NCBI RefSeq assembly: GCF_001006785.1
Contig: NZ_CDHO01000003.1
Location: forward strand, 868,001 to 932,000
From: Hyphomicrobium_B sp001006785
GTDB taxonomy: Bacteria > Pseudomonadota > Alphaproteobacteria > Rhizobiales > Hyphomicrobiaceae
DNA: 64,000 nt
Direction: 5' to 3'
In this document: one piece after another, positions 26,292-35,740 of the stretch
Layout of the letters: every line of letters begins with the position of its first letter
How positions within the stretch are numbered: position 1 is the first letter of the stretch
The notes under the pieces: model-generated
What the model was told of the DNA's origin: nothing
Seen by the model: the letters and a program-made list of their open reading frames with translations, nothing else
The model's database searches: none
Translations under genes and position numbers: made by a program

Positions 26292-27317
26292 CTATCTTGA
26301 GCTGATGGTTAGAGGCGGCCTGGCGGACGCGTCGAGAGCCGCTGTCTGCGCCGACTTGCCATCGGCCGCGCGCAACGCGATCCGCCCGGGCGTGCGCACA
26401 TCGATGATCATCGGCTTGCCCTTGAGCGCCGGCGCGGCGGCGGATGCATTCGCAATTTCCTGCAAGCCTTCAATCTCGCGATCCGCGCCGAGATCGATCA
26501 TTGTTCCGCTCTTGAGCACGATGCGCCAGCGCCGCTCCGCGATGCGCTCACCATAGGCGTATTGCTTTTCGATTTCGGGATACTGCCGAAGCGCAGCCAG
26601 CATCGGCGTCGCGTCATCGGTCGCGCCCTCACCGACGACACGCGGCAGCGCCCAATTGCTCGCAACCGGCGTCGGCCCAAGCACACGGCCCGTCGCGTCG
26701 ACGAGATACGTCTCGTTGCCTCGCGTCCAGACGATTGAAGGCGTGCGTTCGCGAACGACAATGTCGAGCGTGCCGGGATAGACGCGCGTGATCTGCGCTT
26801 TATCGATCCACGGTATGCGCTCGATGCGTTTCAGCGCCGCTTCCGAGTCGAACGCCGCGAACGTCCGCACGTTCGCGAGATCGATCGCATCGTAGATGTC
26901 GCTATCGGACGCAAAATGCTGCCCGGTGACATTCACCTGATTGATGCCGAACCCGGCCGCAATCGTCAGCGCCGTCACCTGCTCAGCGACAGCATGCGAA
27001 ATCTTGGAGAAGGTCGCGCGATTGAGCGGCAGCATGATCGCCGCTGCCCCGGACACTGCCAGCAACGCGCCCATGGCGAAAGAATACTTCATCCACCGCC
27101 GCGTCGCGCGCCGGGACCGCCTGACGCGCCGCTCGCCACGCGGGATTTTCAGCGTCATCTCGGAACGCCGCGATGAGGAACGTGAAACCGTGCTGATTGC
27201 CTTGGGAACGTCGAAGGTTTGGACAGCTTTCGGCTCCGGCGTTGGCGCTTCCTGCGCCCGCCACCAGAACCGTTGCTTGCCCGCTACCTGTTGCAACTCG
27301 CGTCCTCGACCATCCAT
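26292..27317 (-). CDS. ftsQ: Cell division protein FtsQ
   Basis: FtsQ is a bitopic inner-membrane protein that links early and late divisome proteins through FtsB and FtsL. The 341-residue protein has a long basic cytoplasmic N-terminus (RGERRVRRSRRATRRW), a single membrane helix (YSFAMGALLAVSGAAAIML), a POTRA domain (INQVNVTGQHFASDSDIYDAI) and the FtsQ domain with IPWIDKAQITRVYPGTL and VDATGRVLGP. Its start overlaps the end of ddlB by 34 nt, a larger overlap than elsewhere in the cluster, so translation is probably coupled. A later start is possible in the poorly conserved N-terminus. Confidence 0.93.
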   Translation of the reverse strand: MDGRGRELQQVAGKQRFWWRAQEAPTPEPKAVQTFDVPKAISTVSRSSSRRSEMTLKIPRGERRVRRSRRATRRWMKYSFAMGALLAVSGAAAIMLPLNRATFSKISHAVAEQVTALTIAAGFGINQVNVTGQHFASDSDIYDAIDLANVRTFAAFDSEAALKRIERIPWIDKAQITRVYPGTLDIVVRERTPSIVWTRGNETYLVDATGRVLGPTPVASNWALPRVVGEGATDDATPMLAALRQYPEIEKQYAYGERIAERRWRIVLKSGTMIDLGADREIEGLQEIANASAAAPALKGKPMIIDVRTPGRIALRAADGKSAQTAALDASARPPLTISSR

Positions 27318-28237
27318 CGGACGAGGTCACCGAACGACCAGCCCGCATGACCCGCCAATTCAGGCACGAGGGACGTTCCCGTCATGCCCGGTTGGGTGTT
27401 CACTTCGAGACAGATCAGCTCGCCGGTTCCACCAGCCGTATCGTCGAAACGGAAATCCGCTCGCGACACGCCTCGGCAGCCCAGCGCCTGATGCGCCCTT
27501 AACGTTAAGGAACGGACTGACTGGTAAACATCCGGTAAAAGTTGTGCCGGCAGCTCGTGCTTCGAGCCGCCCGCACCGTATTTCGATTCATAATCGTAGA
27601 AAGCGAGCCCTCGGAGCGGCACGATTTCGATGACGTCGGTCACGAAATCTCCGATCACAGCACAAGTTAGCTCACGTCCCGGCACGTAACGCTCGACCAT
27701 CACGATCTGGTCCGGAGAGCCCCCGGATGCGATCGAACTGGGGGGCCGATCGGCGTCCGGCGGGACGATCACGACCCCGACGCTCGAACCTTCTGTCGGC
27801 GGCTTCACCACATAGGGCGGCGGCAGGACATGGGCCTCCGCAGCTTCGCGCCGCGTGACGAGCTTCGCTTCGGCGACGGCAACGCCCGCGAGCTTCATGA
27901 TGTCCTTGGCGCGCTCCTTGTGCATCGCGAGCGCCGATGCCAGCACTCCGGAATGCGTGTACGGGATCGCCAGCATTTCGAGGACGCCCTGAACGCACCC
28001 ATCCTCACCGAACTTGCCGTGCAGCGCGTTGAAACAGACGTCCGGATTGATCGCTTCGAGCTGCGCCGCAAGGTTGCGATCGACGTCGATCTCGGTGACG
28101 CGATAGCCTTCCTCGCGTAGCGCCTCCCCGACAGCCGCGCCCGAGTTGAGACTGACGTCGCGCTCGGCGGAAAGCCCGCCCTTGAGAACGGCCACGTGAT
28201 CGCGCGTGCGCTTCGGCACCACGCCGAGATTTGTCAT
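27284..28237 (-). CDS. ddlB: D-alanine-D-alanine ligase
   Basis: Ddl joins two D-Ala with ATP to make the dipeptide that MurF attaches. The 317-residue protein has the ATP-grasp fold: VLKGGLSAERDVSLNSG near the N-terminus, NALHGKFGEDGCVQG, the VVKPPTEGSSVGV loop, and C-terminal metal ligands in ADFRFDD and LEVNTQPGMTGTSL. Tyr in FYDYESKYG fits the Ddl omega loop. It lies 27 nt after murB and overlaps ftsQ, in the usual dcw order. Confidence 0.97.
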   Translation of the reverse strand: MTNLGVVPKRTRDHVAVLKGGLSAERDVSLNSGAAVGEALREEGYRVTEIDVDRNLAAQLEAINPDVCFNALHGKFGEDGCVQGVLEMLAIPYTHSGVLASALAMHKERAKDIMKLAGVAVAEAKLVTRREAAEAHVLPPPYVVKPPTEGSSVGVVIVPPDADRPPSSIASGGSPDQIVMVERYVPGRELTCAVIGDFVTDVIEIVPLRGLAFYDYESKYGAGGSKHELPAQLLPDVYQSVRSLTLRAHQALGCRGVSRADFRFDDTAGGTGELICLEVNTQPGMTGTSLVPELAGHAGWSFGDLVRWMVEDASCNR

Positions 28238-28264
28238 GGCTCGCTTCCCATCATTTCCTGAAGC

Positions 28265-29245
28265 CTACGATTGGGCTTGATCGACCGTGTTGTCCAAAAT
28301 AGCCAGCGCCTCGCCGACCGCAGCACCCGGCCGCGGACTGCCAAGCCGGATAATCTCCCAGTTGAGCGTGACGCCGGATTTCGCCTTGACGCGCGCCCTG
28401 ACTGTTTCGCCGAGCCGCTCGACGTCCTCGCCCGAGGCCTGCCGGTCGTTGATCAGAAAGTTGCAGTGCATCTCGGACACCTTCGCACCGCCGACGCGCA
28501 GGCCACGGCATCCCGCGTCATCGACGAGCTTCCAGGCGCTGTGTCCCGGTGGATTTTTGAACGTCGAGCCGCCCGTGCGTTCCTTGATCGGCTGGTTCTG
28601 CTCACGGTACTCCGCGACGGCATCCATCTCTTTCAGGATTTCCGCCGGATCGCCGGGAGCACCCTGGTACGTCGCCTCGGTGAAAATCCAGGTGTCCGGA
28701 ATGGCCGAATGCCGATACGTGAACCCCATGTCGGCAAGCGAGAGCACATGCACGTTGCCCTCGAGATCGACAGCGCGCGCCGCGATCAGACAATCTTTCG
28801 TCTCGCGCCCGTGCGCGCCCGCGTTCATGCGCAGCGCGCCACCGATCGAGCCGGGAATTCCGCGATAGAACGCCAATCCGCTGATACCGGCTTCGGCCGC
28901 AGCCCGCGCAACCTTGACGTCAGGAACACCAGTTCCGGCTCTCAGTCGTCCGCCCTCTTCGATCTTGATTTCGCCGAACCCGCGTCCAAGCCGGATCACC
29001 ACGCCCGCGACGCCACCGTCGCGCACGAGCAGGTTCGACCCGAGGCCCATGACGAAAACCGGCAGATCGCGCGGCTTGCGCTTCAGAAAGTACGCAAGAT
29101 CCGCTTCATCGGCCGGCGTGAAAAGAACCTGCGCCGGGCCGCCGACGCGAAACCAAGTGATATCCGCAAGCGAGGCATTGGCGATGAGACGTCCCCGGAG
29201 TTCCGGCATCAGCGCGCGCAGGTCGCTCGTGATGTCGTCGAACAT
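28265..29245 (-). CDS. murB: UDP-N-acetylenolpyruvoylglucosamine reductase
   Basis: MurB is a flavoprotein that reduces UDP-GlcNAc-enolpyruvate to UDP-MurNAc with NADPH, the second committed step of murein synthesis. The 326-residue protein shows the FAD-binding GLGSNLLVRDGG and AGISGLAFYRGIPGSIGGALRMNAGAHG (written here in two parts of one region), and the catalytic Ser in GGSTFKNPPG. It is a type II-like MurB of Alphaproteobacteria. Its ATG overlaps the murC stop by one base (TGATG), giving tight translational coupling. Confidence 0.97.
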   Translation of the reverse strand: MFDDITSDLRALMPELRGRLIANASLADITWFRVGGPAQVLFTPADEADLAYFLKRKPRDLPVFVMGLGSNLLVRDGGVAGVVIRLGRGFGEIKIEEGGRLRAGTGVPDVKVARAAAEAGISGLAFYRGIPGSIGGALRMNAGAHGRETKDCLIAARAVDLEGNVHVLSLADMGFTYRHSAIPDTWIFTEATYQGAPGDPAEILKEMDAVAEYREQNQPIKERTGGSTFKNPPGHSAWKLVDDAGCRGLRVGGAKVSEMHCNFLINDRQASGEDVERLGETVRARVKAKSGVTLNWEIIRLGSPRPGAAVGEALAILDNTVDQAQS

Positions 29246-30681
29246 CAGGCCGCGCTCCCGGCCCGCTGCGCCGTTCCCGCGAGCCAGTCCGGCAAAGCGT
29301 GCGCCCAGTCGGTCGAATTGCCCGCACCGAGACAGACGACAATATCGCCCGGACCGGCAACGCGCTTGATCGCCGGCGCAATCGCGCCCGGCTCGTCGAC
29401 GGCTTCCGCCGAACGCCGGCCGGCCGCAGCGATCCGCGCCGCCAGCGTCTGATTATCGATGCCCGCGATCGGCGGTTCGCCCGCCGTGTAAAGCGGCGCG
29501 ACGATGACATGATCGGCGTCTTTGAAGCAGCGCGCGAAATCCTCGAACAGATCGCGCACGCGCGTGTAGCGATGCGGCTCGACCACTGCGATCACTTTGC
29601 CCTTGGTGCCGCCGCGCGCCGCAGCGAGCACGGCCGAAATTTCAGCAGGATGATGACCGTAGTCGTCGTAGATGCCGACGCCGTTCCACTCGCCCGTGAA
29701 CTGGAAGCGGCGTTTGACGCCCGAGAACCCGGCCATCGCGGCTTTGATCTTCGCGTCTTCGAGACCCGCCTGCGTCGCGACCCCAATCGCGGCCAGCGCA
29801 TTTAGCGCATTGTGCGCGCCGGGGATCGGCACCGACCAGTCGGTGAGCTTGCGTGCGCCGCCCTTGACCGACGCCGTAAGCGTCGCATCGAAATACGTCG
29901 TGTTGCCTTCAATGCGGATTGACTGCAGCACAAGGTCGGCGTCCTGGCTCTGCCCGTATGTCAGCAGCCTGCGCCCATCGGCACGAAGGTTCAGCCGTTC
30001 GATCATGTCGCGCACGACTGGATGATCAATGCACGCAACGGCAAGGCCGAAGAACGGAATGTTTTTCAGGAACGCTTCGTATTCGTGATGCATCGCCTCG
30101 ACCGAACCGAAATAGTCGAGATGTTCGGGATCGATGTTCGTGACGATACCGATCTCGGTCGGCAACCGCGTGAACGTGCCGTCGCTCTCGTCGGCTTCGA
30201 CGATCATCCACTTGCCCTGACCGAGCCGCGCGTTCGAGCCCCACGAGTTGATGATGCCGCCGGTTATGACCGTCGGTTCTTCGCCTGCTTCCGTGAAAAT
30301 GTGCGAGAGCAGCGACGTGGTCGTCGTCTTGCCGTGTGTGCCGGTGACGGAAATCGTCGAATAGAGCCGCATCAGTTCGGCGAGCATCTCGGCGCGCCGG
30401 ATGATCGTCAGACCCTTCTGGCGCGCAGCGATCAGCTCCGGATTGAACGGTTTCACCGCTGTCGAGATCACGACATAGCGCGCCCCGATCAGGTTGACCG
30501 GATCGTGTCCGACGAAAACCCGGATGCCCTTCGACCTTAAGCGCCTGACATTCGCGCTTTCCTTCTGGTCCGAACCCTGCACCGTGTAGCCCTTGGCGAC
30601 CAGAATCTCGGCGATGGCGCTCATGCCGATCCCGCCGATGCCGATGATGTGGAATGGGCCAATGTCGCGCGGCATTTGCAT
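29245..30681 (-). CDS. murC: UDP-N-acetylmuramate-L-alanine ligase
   Basis: MurC adds L-Ala to UDP-MurNAc with ATP. With the start at 30681 the protein has 478 residues. It opens with a Rossmann loop (FHIIGIGGIGMSAIAEIL), has the Mur ligase P-loop GTHGKTTT at 114-121, the central VEADESDGTFTRL, and the C-terminal VVEPHRYTRVRDLF. The longer frame up to 30744 adds 21 residues outside the family's N-terminus. GAGG lies 12 nt before the chosen ATG. It is followed directly by murB. Confidence 0.96.
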   Translation of the reverse strand: MQMPRDIGPFHIIGIGGIGMSAIAEILVAKGYTVQGSDQKESANVRRLRSKGIRVFVGHDPVNLIGARYVVISTAVKPFNPELIAARQKGLTIIRRAEMLAELMRLYSTISVTGTHGKTTTTSLLSHIFTEAGEEPTVITGGIINSWGSNARLGQGKWMIVEADESDGTFTRLPTEIGIVTNIDPEHLDYFGSVEAMHHEYEAFLKNIPFFGLAVACIDHPVVRDMIERLNLRADGRRLLTYGQSQDADLVLQSIRIEGNTTYFDATLTASVKGGARKLTDWSVPIPGAHNALNALAAIGVATQAGLEDAKIKAAMAGFSGVKRRFQFTGEWNGVGIYDDYGHHPAEISAVLAAARGGTKGKVIAVVEPHRYTRVRDLFEDFARCFKDADHVIVAPLYTAGEPPIAGIDNQTLAARIAAAGRRSAEAVDEPGAIAPAIKRVAGPGDIVVCLGAGNSTDWAHALPDWLAGTAQRAGSAA

Positions 30682-30740
30682 GAAAAGAGGTATCCTCGTG
30701 AAGCCGGAGCCGCGCTCCGAAAAGTCTCGCGTAATGATAC

Positions 30741-31868
30741 TCACGCTGTGCGATTTCCCCCCGGACGACGACCCTCCGCAAGAGCCAATGCGAAATCGGC
30801 TAAATTACGAACGGCGTCCGGACGCCCTGCGTTTTTAGCCGCCTTGGCCGTTGCCGCAAGGGTATCGGGGGATTTTAGAAGCTTTTCGAGTTCATCGGCG
30901 AGGCGCTCCGGCGACAGATTGCGTTGCTCGATGCACCAGGCCCCACCGGCTTCTTCGAGCCGCCGGGCATTGTTCAACTGGTCGTTGTCGAGCGCGTGCG
31001 GCAACGGCACCAGGATCGACGGCCGACCAATTGCAGTCACTTCCGCGACCGTCGAAGCGCCCGCGCGTCCGATCACGAGATGAGCATCCGCCATCCGCGC
31101 CGGCAGATCGCTGAAGAACGGCGCGACGTCGGCATCGATTCCGGATTCGCGATAGGCCGTTTGAACGCGCTCGATGTCTTCTTCGCGCGCCTGCTGCACG
31201 ACGCGCAGGCGCTTGCGCAAGCCGTCCGGCAACGCGAACAGTGCCAGTGGCACGATATCGGAAAAGAACCGCGCGCCCTGGCTGCCGCCGAAAATCAGGA
31301 TGCGAATGGGGCTGTCCGGCAGCGGCGGAAGGAACCCGATCGCCGCCGCATCGAGCACCGCCTTACGCACCGGATTGCCCGTCAGAACCGCTTTCGCGGC
31401 AAGCGCGCCGTCGAGAAACTTCGTGCGCTCGAACGACGTCGCGATGGCATTGACGCGCTTCGCGAGCATCTTGTTGGCGCGTCCGAGTACCGCATTTTGC
31501 TCGTGAATCGCGGTTGGAATCCCCCGCAGCCGCGCCGCGACCAGCGGCGGATAGGTCGGATAACCACCGAAGCCGATCACCGCGTGAGGCTTTGCTTGGC
31601 CCAGCAGCCGCAGAGCGGCGCTTGTCCCGCGCGCGAGCGTCAAAACCGTCTTGGCGACATCGCGCGGCGCCCGCGACGCCAACGTCGCCGATGGCACCTG
31701 ATAGATCTTGCGTGCGGGAAATCCGCCACCGTAGCGATCGCCGCGCATGTCCGTGATCAAATCGACGGCGACACCGCGCCGCCCAAGTTCTTCAGCTAGC
31801 GCGAATGCCGGAAACAGATGGCCACCCGTTCCGCCGGCAGCCAGCATGATCGATTGAATGCCGCTCAT
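30741..31868 (-). CDS. murG: Lipid II synthase MurG
   Basis: MurG transfers GlcNAc from UDP-GlcNAc to lipid I on the inner face of the membrane, making lipid II. The 375-residue GT-B glycosyltransferase (family GT28) has the N-terminal glycine loop AAGGTGGHLFPAFALAEEL, the second loop FGGYPTYPPLVAA, the third GGSQGARFFSD and the donor-binding VIGRAGASTVAEV. GGGGGAAA abuts the start region. It lies 10 nt after ftsW and 59 nt before murC. Confidence 0.97.
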   Translation of the reverse strand: MSGIQSIMLAAGGTGGHLFPAFALAEELGRRGVAVDLITDMRGDRYGGGFPARKIYQVPSATLASRAPRDVAKTVLTLARGTSAALRLLGQAKPHAVIGFGGYPTYPPLVAARLRGIPTAIHEQNAVLGRANKMLAKRVNAIATSFERTKFLDGALAAKAVLTGNPVRKAVLDAAAIGFLPPLPDSPIRILIFGGSQGARFFSDIVPLALFALPDGLRKRLRVVQQAREEDIERVQTAYRESGIDADVAPFFSDLPARMADAHLVIGRAGASTVAEVTAIGRPSILVPLPHALDNDQLNNARRLEEAGGAWCIEQRNLSPERLADELEKLLKSPDTLAATAKAAKNAGRPDAVRNLADFALALAEGRRPGGNRTA

Positions 31869-31878
31869 TTTCCCCCGC

Positions 31879-33060
31879 TCAAACAGACGGAGTATGACTT
31901 GTGAAATGTGCCTCGTCGATGGTCGGCACGCGGCGCGGCTTTTTTAGCCGCATCGGATCGGGCCGCCAGCGCGTCAGCGCGAGCAGCATCCCGGCCGTAA
32001 TCGCCAGCGCCAGCATCGACGATCCGCCCGCCGAAATGAACGGCAGCGTCATGCCTTTGGGCGGCAGCAGCCCGATGTTGACGCCCATGTTGATCAGCGC
32101 CTGGAGCCCGAGAAGCAGCGAAAGTCCCTGCACCGCCAATCGATCGGCTGCCGTTGGCTCATCGCTGGCGCGCTGCATTGCCCGGATCACGATGTAGGCG
32201 AAAACCGCGAGCAGCGCGACGCAGGCGATGACGCCGTATTCTTCCCCGATGACCGCAAAAATATAGTCGGTGTGCGCATCAGGCAGCACGGACTTGATCG
32301 TGCCTTCGCCCGGCCCGCGCCCGAAAAAACCGCCTTCCGAAAACGACTGCATCGCGCGCCCGACCTGATAATTTTCGAACGGCGCCGCGCTGAAAAACTT
32401 TTCAAGCCGCGACTGCACGTGTCCGAAATTCATGTACGCGAGCCAAAAGCCGCCGCTGCCGATCAGCACGAGGATGGCCGCACCGATCGGTGGCAATCCG
32501 GCCAGAAGATAAAGAAGTCCCGCCGTCACGCTGATCAGAACGGTTTGTCCGACGTCCGGCTGTGCGACGAGCAATCCCGCCATGACGCCCCACAGCAAAA
32601 GCGCCAGCGGCAGCGCGGGCATGTCCGAGCGCTTGGCTGCTTCGCCATAGAGCCAGGCAATCACGACGACGAATGCCGGCTTCGCGAATTCCGACGGCTG
32701 CAGCGAATAGCTGCCGAGCATCAGCCAGCGCTGCGCGCCGTTGAGCGCCGTGCCTTTGAACAGCACGACGATCATGGCTGCGACGGACGCGAGCAGCAGC
32801 ACGGCGGCAAGCCGGCGCACGCCCGCTGGCGAGAACAGCGAAATGATGAGCATCAGCGCCGCGCCGATAGCGGCAAACGTCACGTGCCGCTCGACAAAGT
32901 AGTATGTCGGCAAACCCTTCTTGATCGCGACCGCAGGCGAGGCCGCGAACGACAGCACCACGCCGAGCGCGACCAGCGCCAGCAACGCCGTCAGCAGCCC
33001 GCGATCGATCGTAAACGACCAATCCGCGAGCAAGCTGCGATCGGCGCGCGAGAGTTTCAT
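31879..33060 (-). CDS. ftsW: Septal SEDS glycosyltransferase FtsW
   Basis: FtsW is a polytopic SEDS peptidoglycan polymerase that works with FtsI at the division site. The 393-residue protein has about ten membrane helices. Family marks include QPDVGQT on the large periplasmic loop region, YQVGRAMQSFSEGGFFGRGPGEG, LPDAHTDYIFAVIGEEYG, and the C-terminal LPFISAGGSSMLA. The ATG at 33060 overlaps the murD stop in ATGA, so translation is coupled; the upstream extension belongs to murD in another frame. Confidence 0.97.
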   Translation of the reverse strand: MKLSRADRSLLADWSFTIDRGLLTALLALVALGVVLSFAASPAVAIKKGLPTYYFVERHVTFAAIGAALMLIISLFSPAGVRRLAAVLLLASVAAMIVVLFKGTALNGAQRWLMLGSYSLQPSEFAKPAFVVVIAWLYGEAAKRSDMPALPLALLLWGVMAGLLVAQPDVGQTVLISVTAGLLYLLAGLPPIGAAILVLIGSGGFWLAYMNFGHVQSRLEKFFSAAPFENYQVGRAMQSFSEGGFFGRGPGEGTIKSVLPDAHTDYIFAVIGEEYGVIACVALLAVFAYIVIRAMQRASDEPTAADRLAVQGLSLLLGLQALINMGVNIGLLPPKGMTLPFISAGGSSMLALAITAGMLLALTRWRPDPMRLKKPRRVPTIDEAHFTSHTPSV

Positions 33061-34472
33061 TTCGCTCCCCGCATCGCGACGCCGGGGAGTGCTTCGACGA
33101 GTTTGCGGAAAGCATCCCCGCGAACCTCGAAGTTCCGGAACTGATCGTAGCTCGCGCACGCTGGCGACAGCAGGACGACGGGCTCGGCGCCTGCGCTCGC
33201 TTTCGCATCGCGCGCTGCGGCCGCAACGGCAGCGTCGAGCGTGCCGCTACGTTCAAACGTAACCTTTCCGTCGAGCGTCTGCGCGAAATCCTCGCTCGAC
33301 TCCCCGATGAGATACGCTTTCGCGACCCCGCCAAAGTATTTTTCGAGCGCCGAGATACCGCCAGCTTTCGGCTTGCCGCCGACGATCCAGAACACGTCGC
33401 GCGGAAACGACAGCAGCGCCTTCTCGGTCGAATCCGCGTTCGTCGCCTTGCTGTCGTTGACGAACAGCACGTTTCCGATCCGCCCGATCTCTTCCATCCG
33501 GTGCGGCAGTCCTGGGAACGACGAAAGCGCGCCCTGCCAATCGAGTTCGGACGATTGCCCGATCCAGTTCAGGCACTCGCGCACGGCAGCGATTGCCGCG
33601 AGCGCATTCTGCGCATTGTGCTTGCCCCTGAGCGTCGCGATGCCACCGAGCGACGCGAGCTTGACGGCGAGCGCTTCGCGATTGCTGCAGATGATCGTAT
33701 CGTCGAGCAGACTGTAACCCGGAGCGATGGATTTCTCGGCGCTGAAGGCAATCGCCGGAGCCTTCTGAATACGCCGCTGCAGCATCGCCAGCCCGAACTC
33801 GTCGTCGAGGCCGACCGCCGCAACTTCGGCGCCATCGACGAGGCGCTCTTTGACCGCCGCATAATTTTCGATCGTGCCGTGCCGGTCGAGATGATCCGGC
33901 GTTACGTTCAGCATCACGCCGATGGTCGGCTTCAACGTCGGCGTCAGATCGATTTGAAACGACGACAATTCGATCACGTGAAAACGCTCTGGCGCAGGGT
34001 CGTCGAGCGTCAGCACGGCGCGCCCGATATTACCGCCGAGTTGTACGTCGCGGCCCGCGTGACGGAGAATGTGCGCGATCAGCGCCGTCGTCGTCGACTT
34101 GCCGTTGGTGCCGGTGATGCCGATGAATGGCGCATCCGGCGCATGTGCGGCACGTTCCCGCGCGAAAATCTCGAGGTCGCCGATGATCTCGACGCCGCTG
34201 TCCTGCGCCTTGCGCACGGTCCAGTGCGGCTCGGGATGCGTCAGCGGCACGCCCGGAGCGAGAACGAGTGCTGAAAACTGCGACCAGTCAGCCTTGGCGA
34301 GGTCGACGAGCGGCACACCCTCACGCGCCGCCGCACTTCGGCCCGCCTCGCCGTCATCCCAAGCGGCAACGGTCGCGCCGCCGGCCAGAAGTGAACGGGC
34401 GGACGCGATTCCGGAACTCCCAAGACCGAACACGGCGACGGTCTTGCCGTTGAAGGACGTGGCGCGAATCAT
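33057..34472 (-). CDS. murD: UDP-MurNAc-L-alanine-D-glutamate ligase
   Basis: MurD adds D-Glu to UDP-MurNAc-L-Ala. The 471-residue Mur ligase has an N-terminal nucleotide-binding fold (KTVAVFGLGSSGIASARSL), the P-loop GTNGKST at 121-127, IGVMLNVTPDHLDRHG and the C-terminal KATNADSTEKAL. The ATG at 34472 starts the family's usual N-terminus. The 99 nt of open frame before it lie in the repeat-containing gap after mraY. Upstream ribosome-binding sequence is weak. Confidence 0.96.
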   Translation of the reverse strand: MIRATSFNGKTVAVFGLGSSGIASARSLLAGGATVAAWDDGEAGRSAAAREGVPLVDLAKADWSQFSALVLAPGVPLTHPEPHWTVRKAQDSGVEIIGDLEIFARERAAHAPDAPFIGITGTNGKSTTTALIAHILRHAGRDVQLGGNIGRAVLTLDDPAPERFHVIELSSFQIDLTPTLKPTIGVMLNVTPDHLDRHGTIENYAAVKERLVDGAEVAAVGLDDEFGLAMLQRRIQKAPAIAFSAEKSIAPGYSLLDDTIICSNREALAVKLASLGGIATLRGKHNAQNALAAIAAVRECLNWIGQSSELDWQGALSSFPGLPHRMEEIGRIGNVLFVNDSKATNADSTEKALLSFPRDVFWIVGGKPKAGGISALEKYFGGVAKAYLIGESSEDFAQTLDGKVTFERSGTLDAAVAAAARDAKASAGAEPVVLLSPACASYDQFRNFEVRGDAFRKLVEALPGVAMRGAK

Positions 34473-34519
34473 CGGCTGAAATCTACCGCATCTGAGGTCG
34501 CTTGGCTGAGGTCCTTGAG

Positions 34520-34617
34520 TGCTTCCGGAAAAGCGGAAACCGGTTTTCCGGCAAGAAGCACGATAAAACAAAAAGCTAGAGCCATTCCGCGCCCCATCAA
34601 ATTCGGCAAGGCTCTAG
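34520..34617. repeat. Palindromic intergenic repeat at mraY 3' end
   Basis: Two inverted repeats stand side by side: CCGGAAAA (34525-34532) with TTTTCCGG (34544-34551), and CTAGAGCC (34576-34583) with GGCTCTAG (34610-34617). The TTTTCCGG/CTAGAGC combination resembles a family of short dispersed palindromic repeats seen between genes in many Rhizobiales genomes. The mraY stop codon lies within the last arm. Confidence 0.55.
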
Positions 34618-35696
34618 CGCAGCTTCAGCGTCGAAAGGCCGATCAGAGCCAGAATGACCGAAATGATCCAGAAGCGGATCACAACCGTCGATTCCTTCCA
34701 GCCCTTTTGCTCATAGTGGTGGTGCAACGGCGCCATCTTGAACACGCGCTTGCCGGTCCATTTGAACGACATCACCTGGATGACGACCGAAAGCGTCTCG
34801 AGGACGAACAGCCCGCCGACGACAGCCAGCACGATCTCATGTTTGATCGCGACCGCGATGGCGCCGAGGATGCCGCCGAGAGCTAGCGAGCCGGTGTCGC
34901 CCATGAAGATCATCGCCGGCGGAGCGTTGAACCAGAGAAACCCGAGCCCCGCACCGATCAGCGCGCCGCAGATCACCGCCAGTTCACCCGTTCCCGGAAT
35001 GTGATGAATCTGCAGATACCCTGCGAACTTCGCGTTGCCTGAGAGATAGGCGATGACACCGAACGTCGCCGCCGCGATCATCACCGGCACGATCGCCAGA
35101 CCGTCGAGCCCGTCCGTCAGGTTGACGGCGTTGCCCGCTCCCGCGATCACCAGCACGGCCATGAGAATGAAAAACGGCCCGAGATCGATGACGAGATCCT
35201 TGAAGAACGGAAACGTCAGATCAGTATCGAGCCCCTTCGGCCCGAGCTTCATCAGGATGTAGCCCGCGACTGCCGCCACCAGTACTTCAAGCAGAAACCG
35301 CGACTTTCCGGAAAACCCGGCTGTCGAGCGCTTCGTCACCTTTAGGAAATCGTCATAGAAGCCGATCGCGCCGTAACAGATGGCGACGCCCAGAACCACC
35401 CAGATGTAGCCGTTCGAAAGCTGCGCCCAGAGCAGCGTCGAAACGGTCACGCCCGCGAGGATCATGAGCCCACCCATCGTCGGCGTGCCGCGCTTGAGGA
35501 GATGGCTCTGCGGGCCATCATCGCGGATCGGCTGACCCTTACCCTGCTTGACGCGCAAGAGATCGATGATCGCCGGGCCAAACATCATCACGAACAGCAG
35601 TGCCGTGAAGATCGCCCCGCCGGAGCGGAAGGTGATATAGCGGAAAACGTTCAGCGCGCTGATCTGATCGCTGAAATTGACGAGCTCATAGAGCAT
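34614..35696 (-). CDS. mraY: Phospho-MurNAc-pentapeptide transferase MraY
   Basis: MraY transfers phospho-MurNAc-pentapeptide to undecaprenyl phosphate, making lipid I in the inner membrane. The 360-residue protein has about ten membrane helices. Catalytic and Mg-binding blocks are present: GTPTMGGLMIL, YDDFLKVTKRSTAGFSGK with the DD pair, NLTDGLDGLAI, and FMGDTGSLALGG. The C-terminal HHHYE motif appears as PLHHHYEQKGW. The stop codon TAG is inside a repeat arm. GGGGGAGA lies upstream of the ATG. The gap to murF is 44 nt. Confidence 0.98.
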   Translation of the reverse strand: MLYELVNFSDQISALNVFRYITFRSGGAIFTALLFVMMFGPAIIDLLRVKQGKGQPIRDDGPQSHLLKRGTPTMGGLMILAGVTVSTLLWAQLSNGYIWVVLGVAICYGAIGFYDDFLKVTKRSTAGFSGKSRFLLEVLVAAVAGYILMKLGPKGLDTDLTFPFFKDLVIDLGPFFILMAVLVIAGAGNAVNLTDGLDGLAIVPVMIAAATFGVIAYLSGNAKFAGYLQIHHIPGTGELAVICGALIGAGLGFLWFNAPPAMIFMGDTGSLALGGILGAIAVAIKHEIVLAVVGGLFVLETLSVVIQVMSFKWTGKRVFKMAPLHHHYEQKGWKESTVVIRFWIISVILALIGLSTLKLR

Positions 35697-35740
35697 GCGC
35701 GCCGAATTCTCCCCCTCTTACCGATCCGCTGGTGCCGGAC

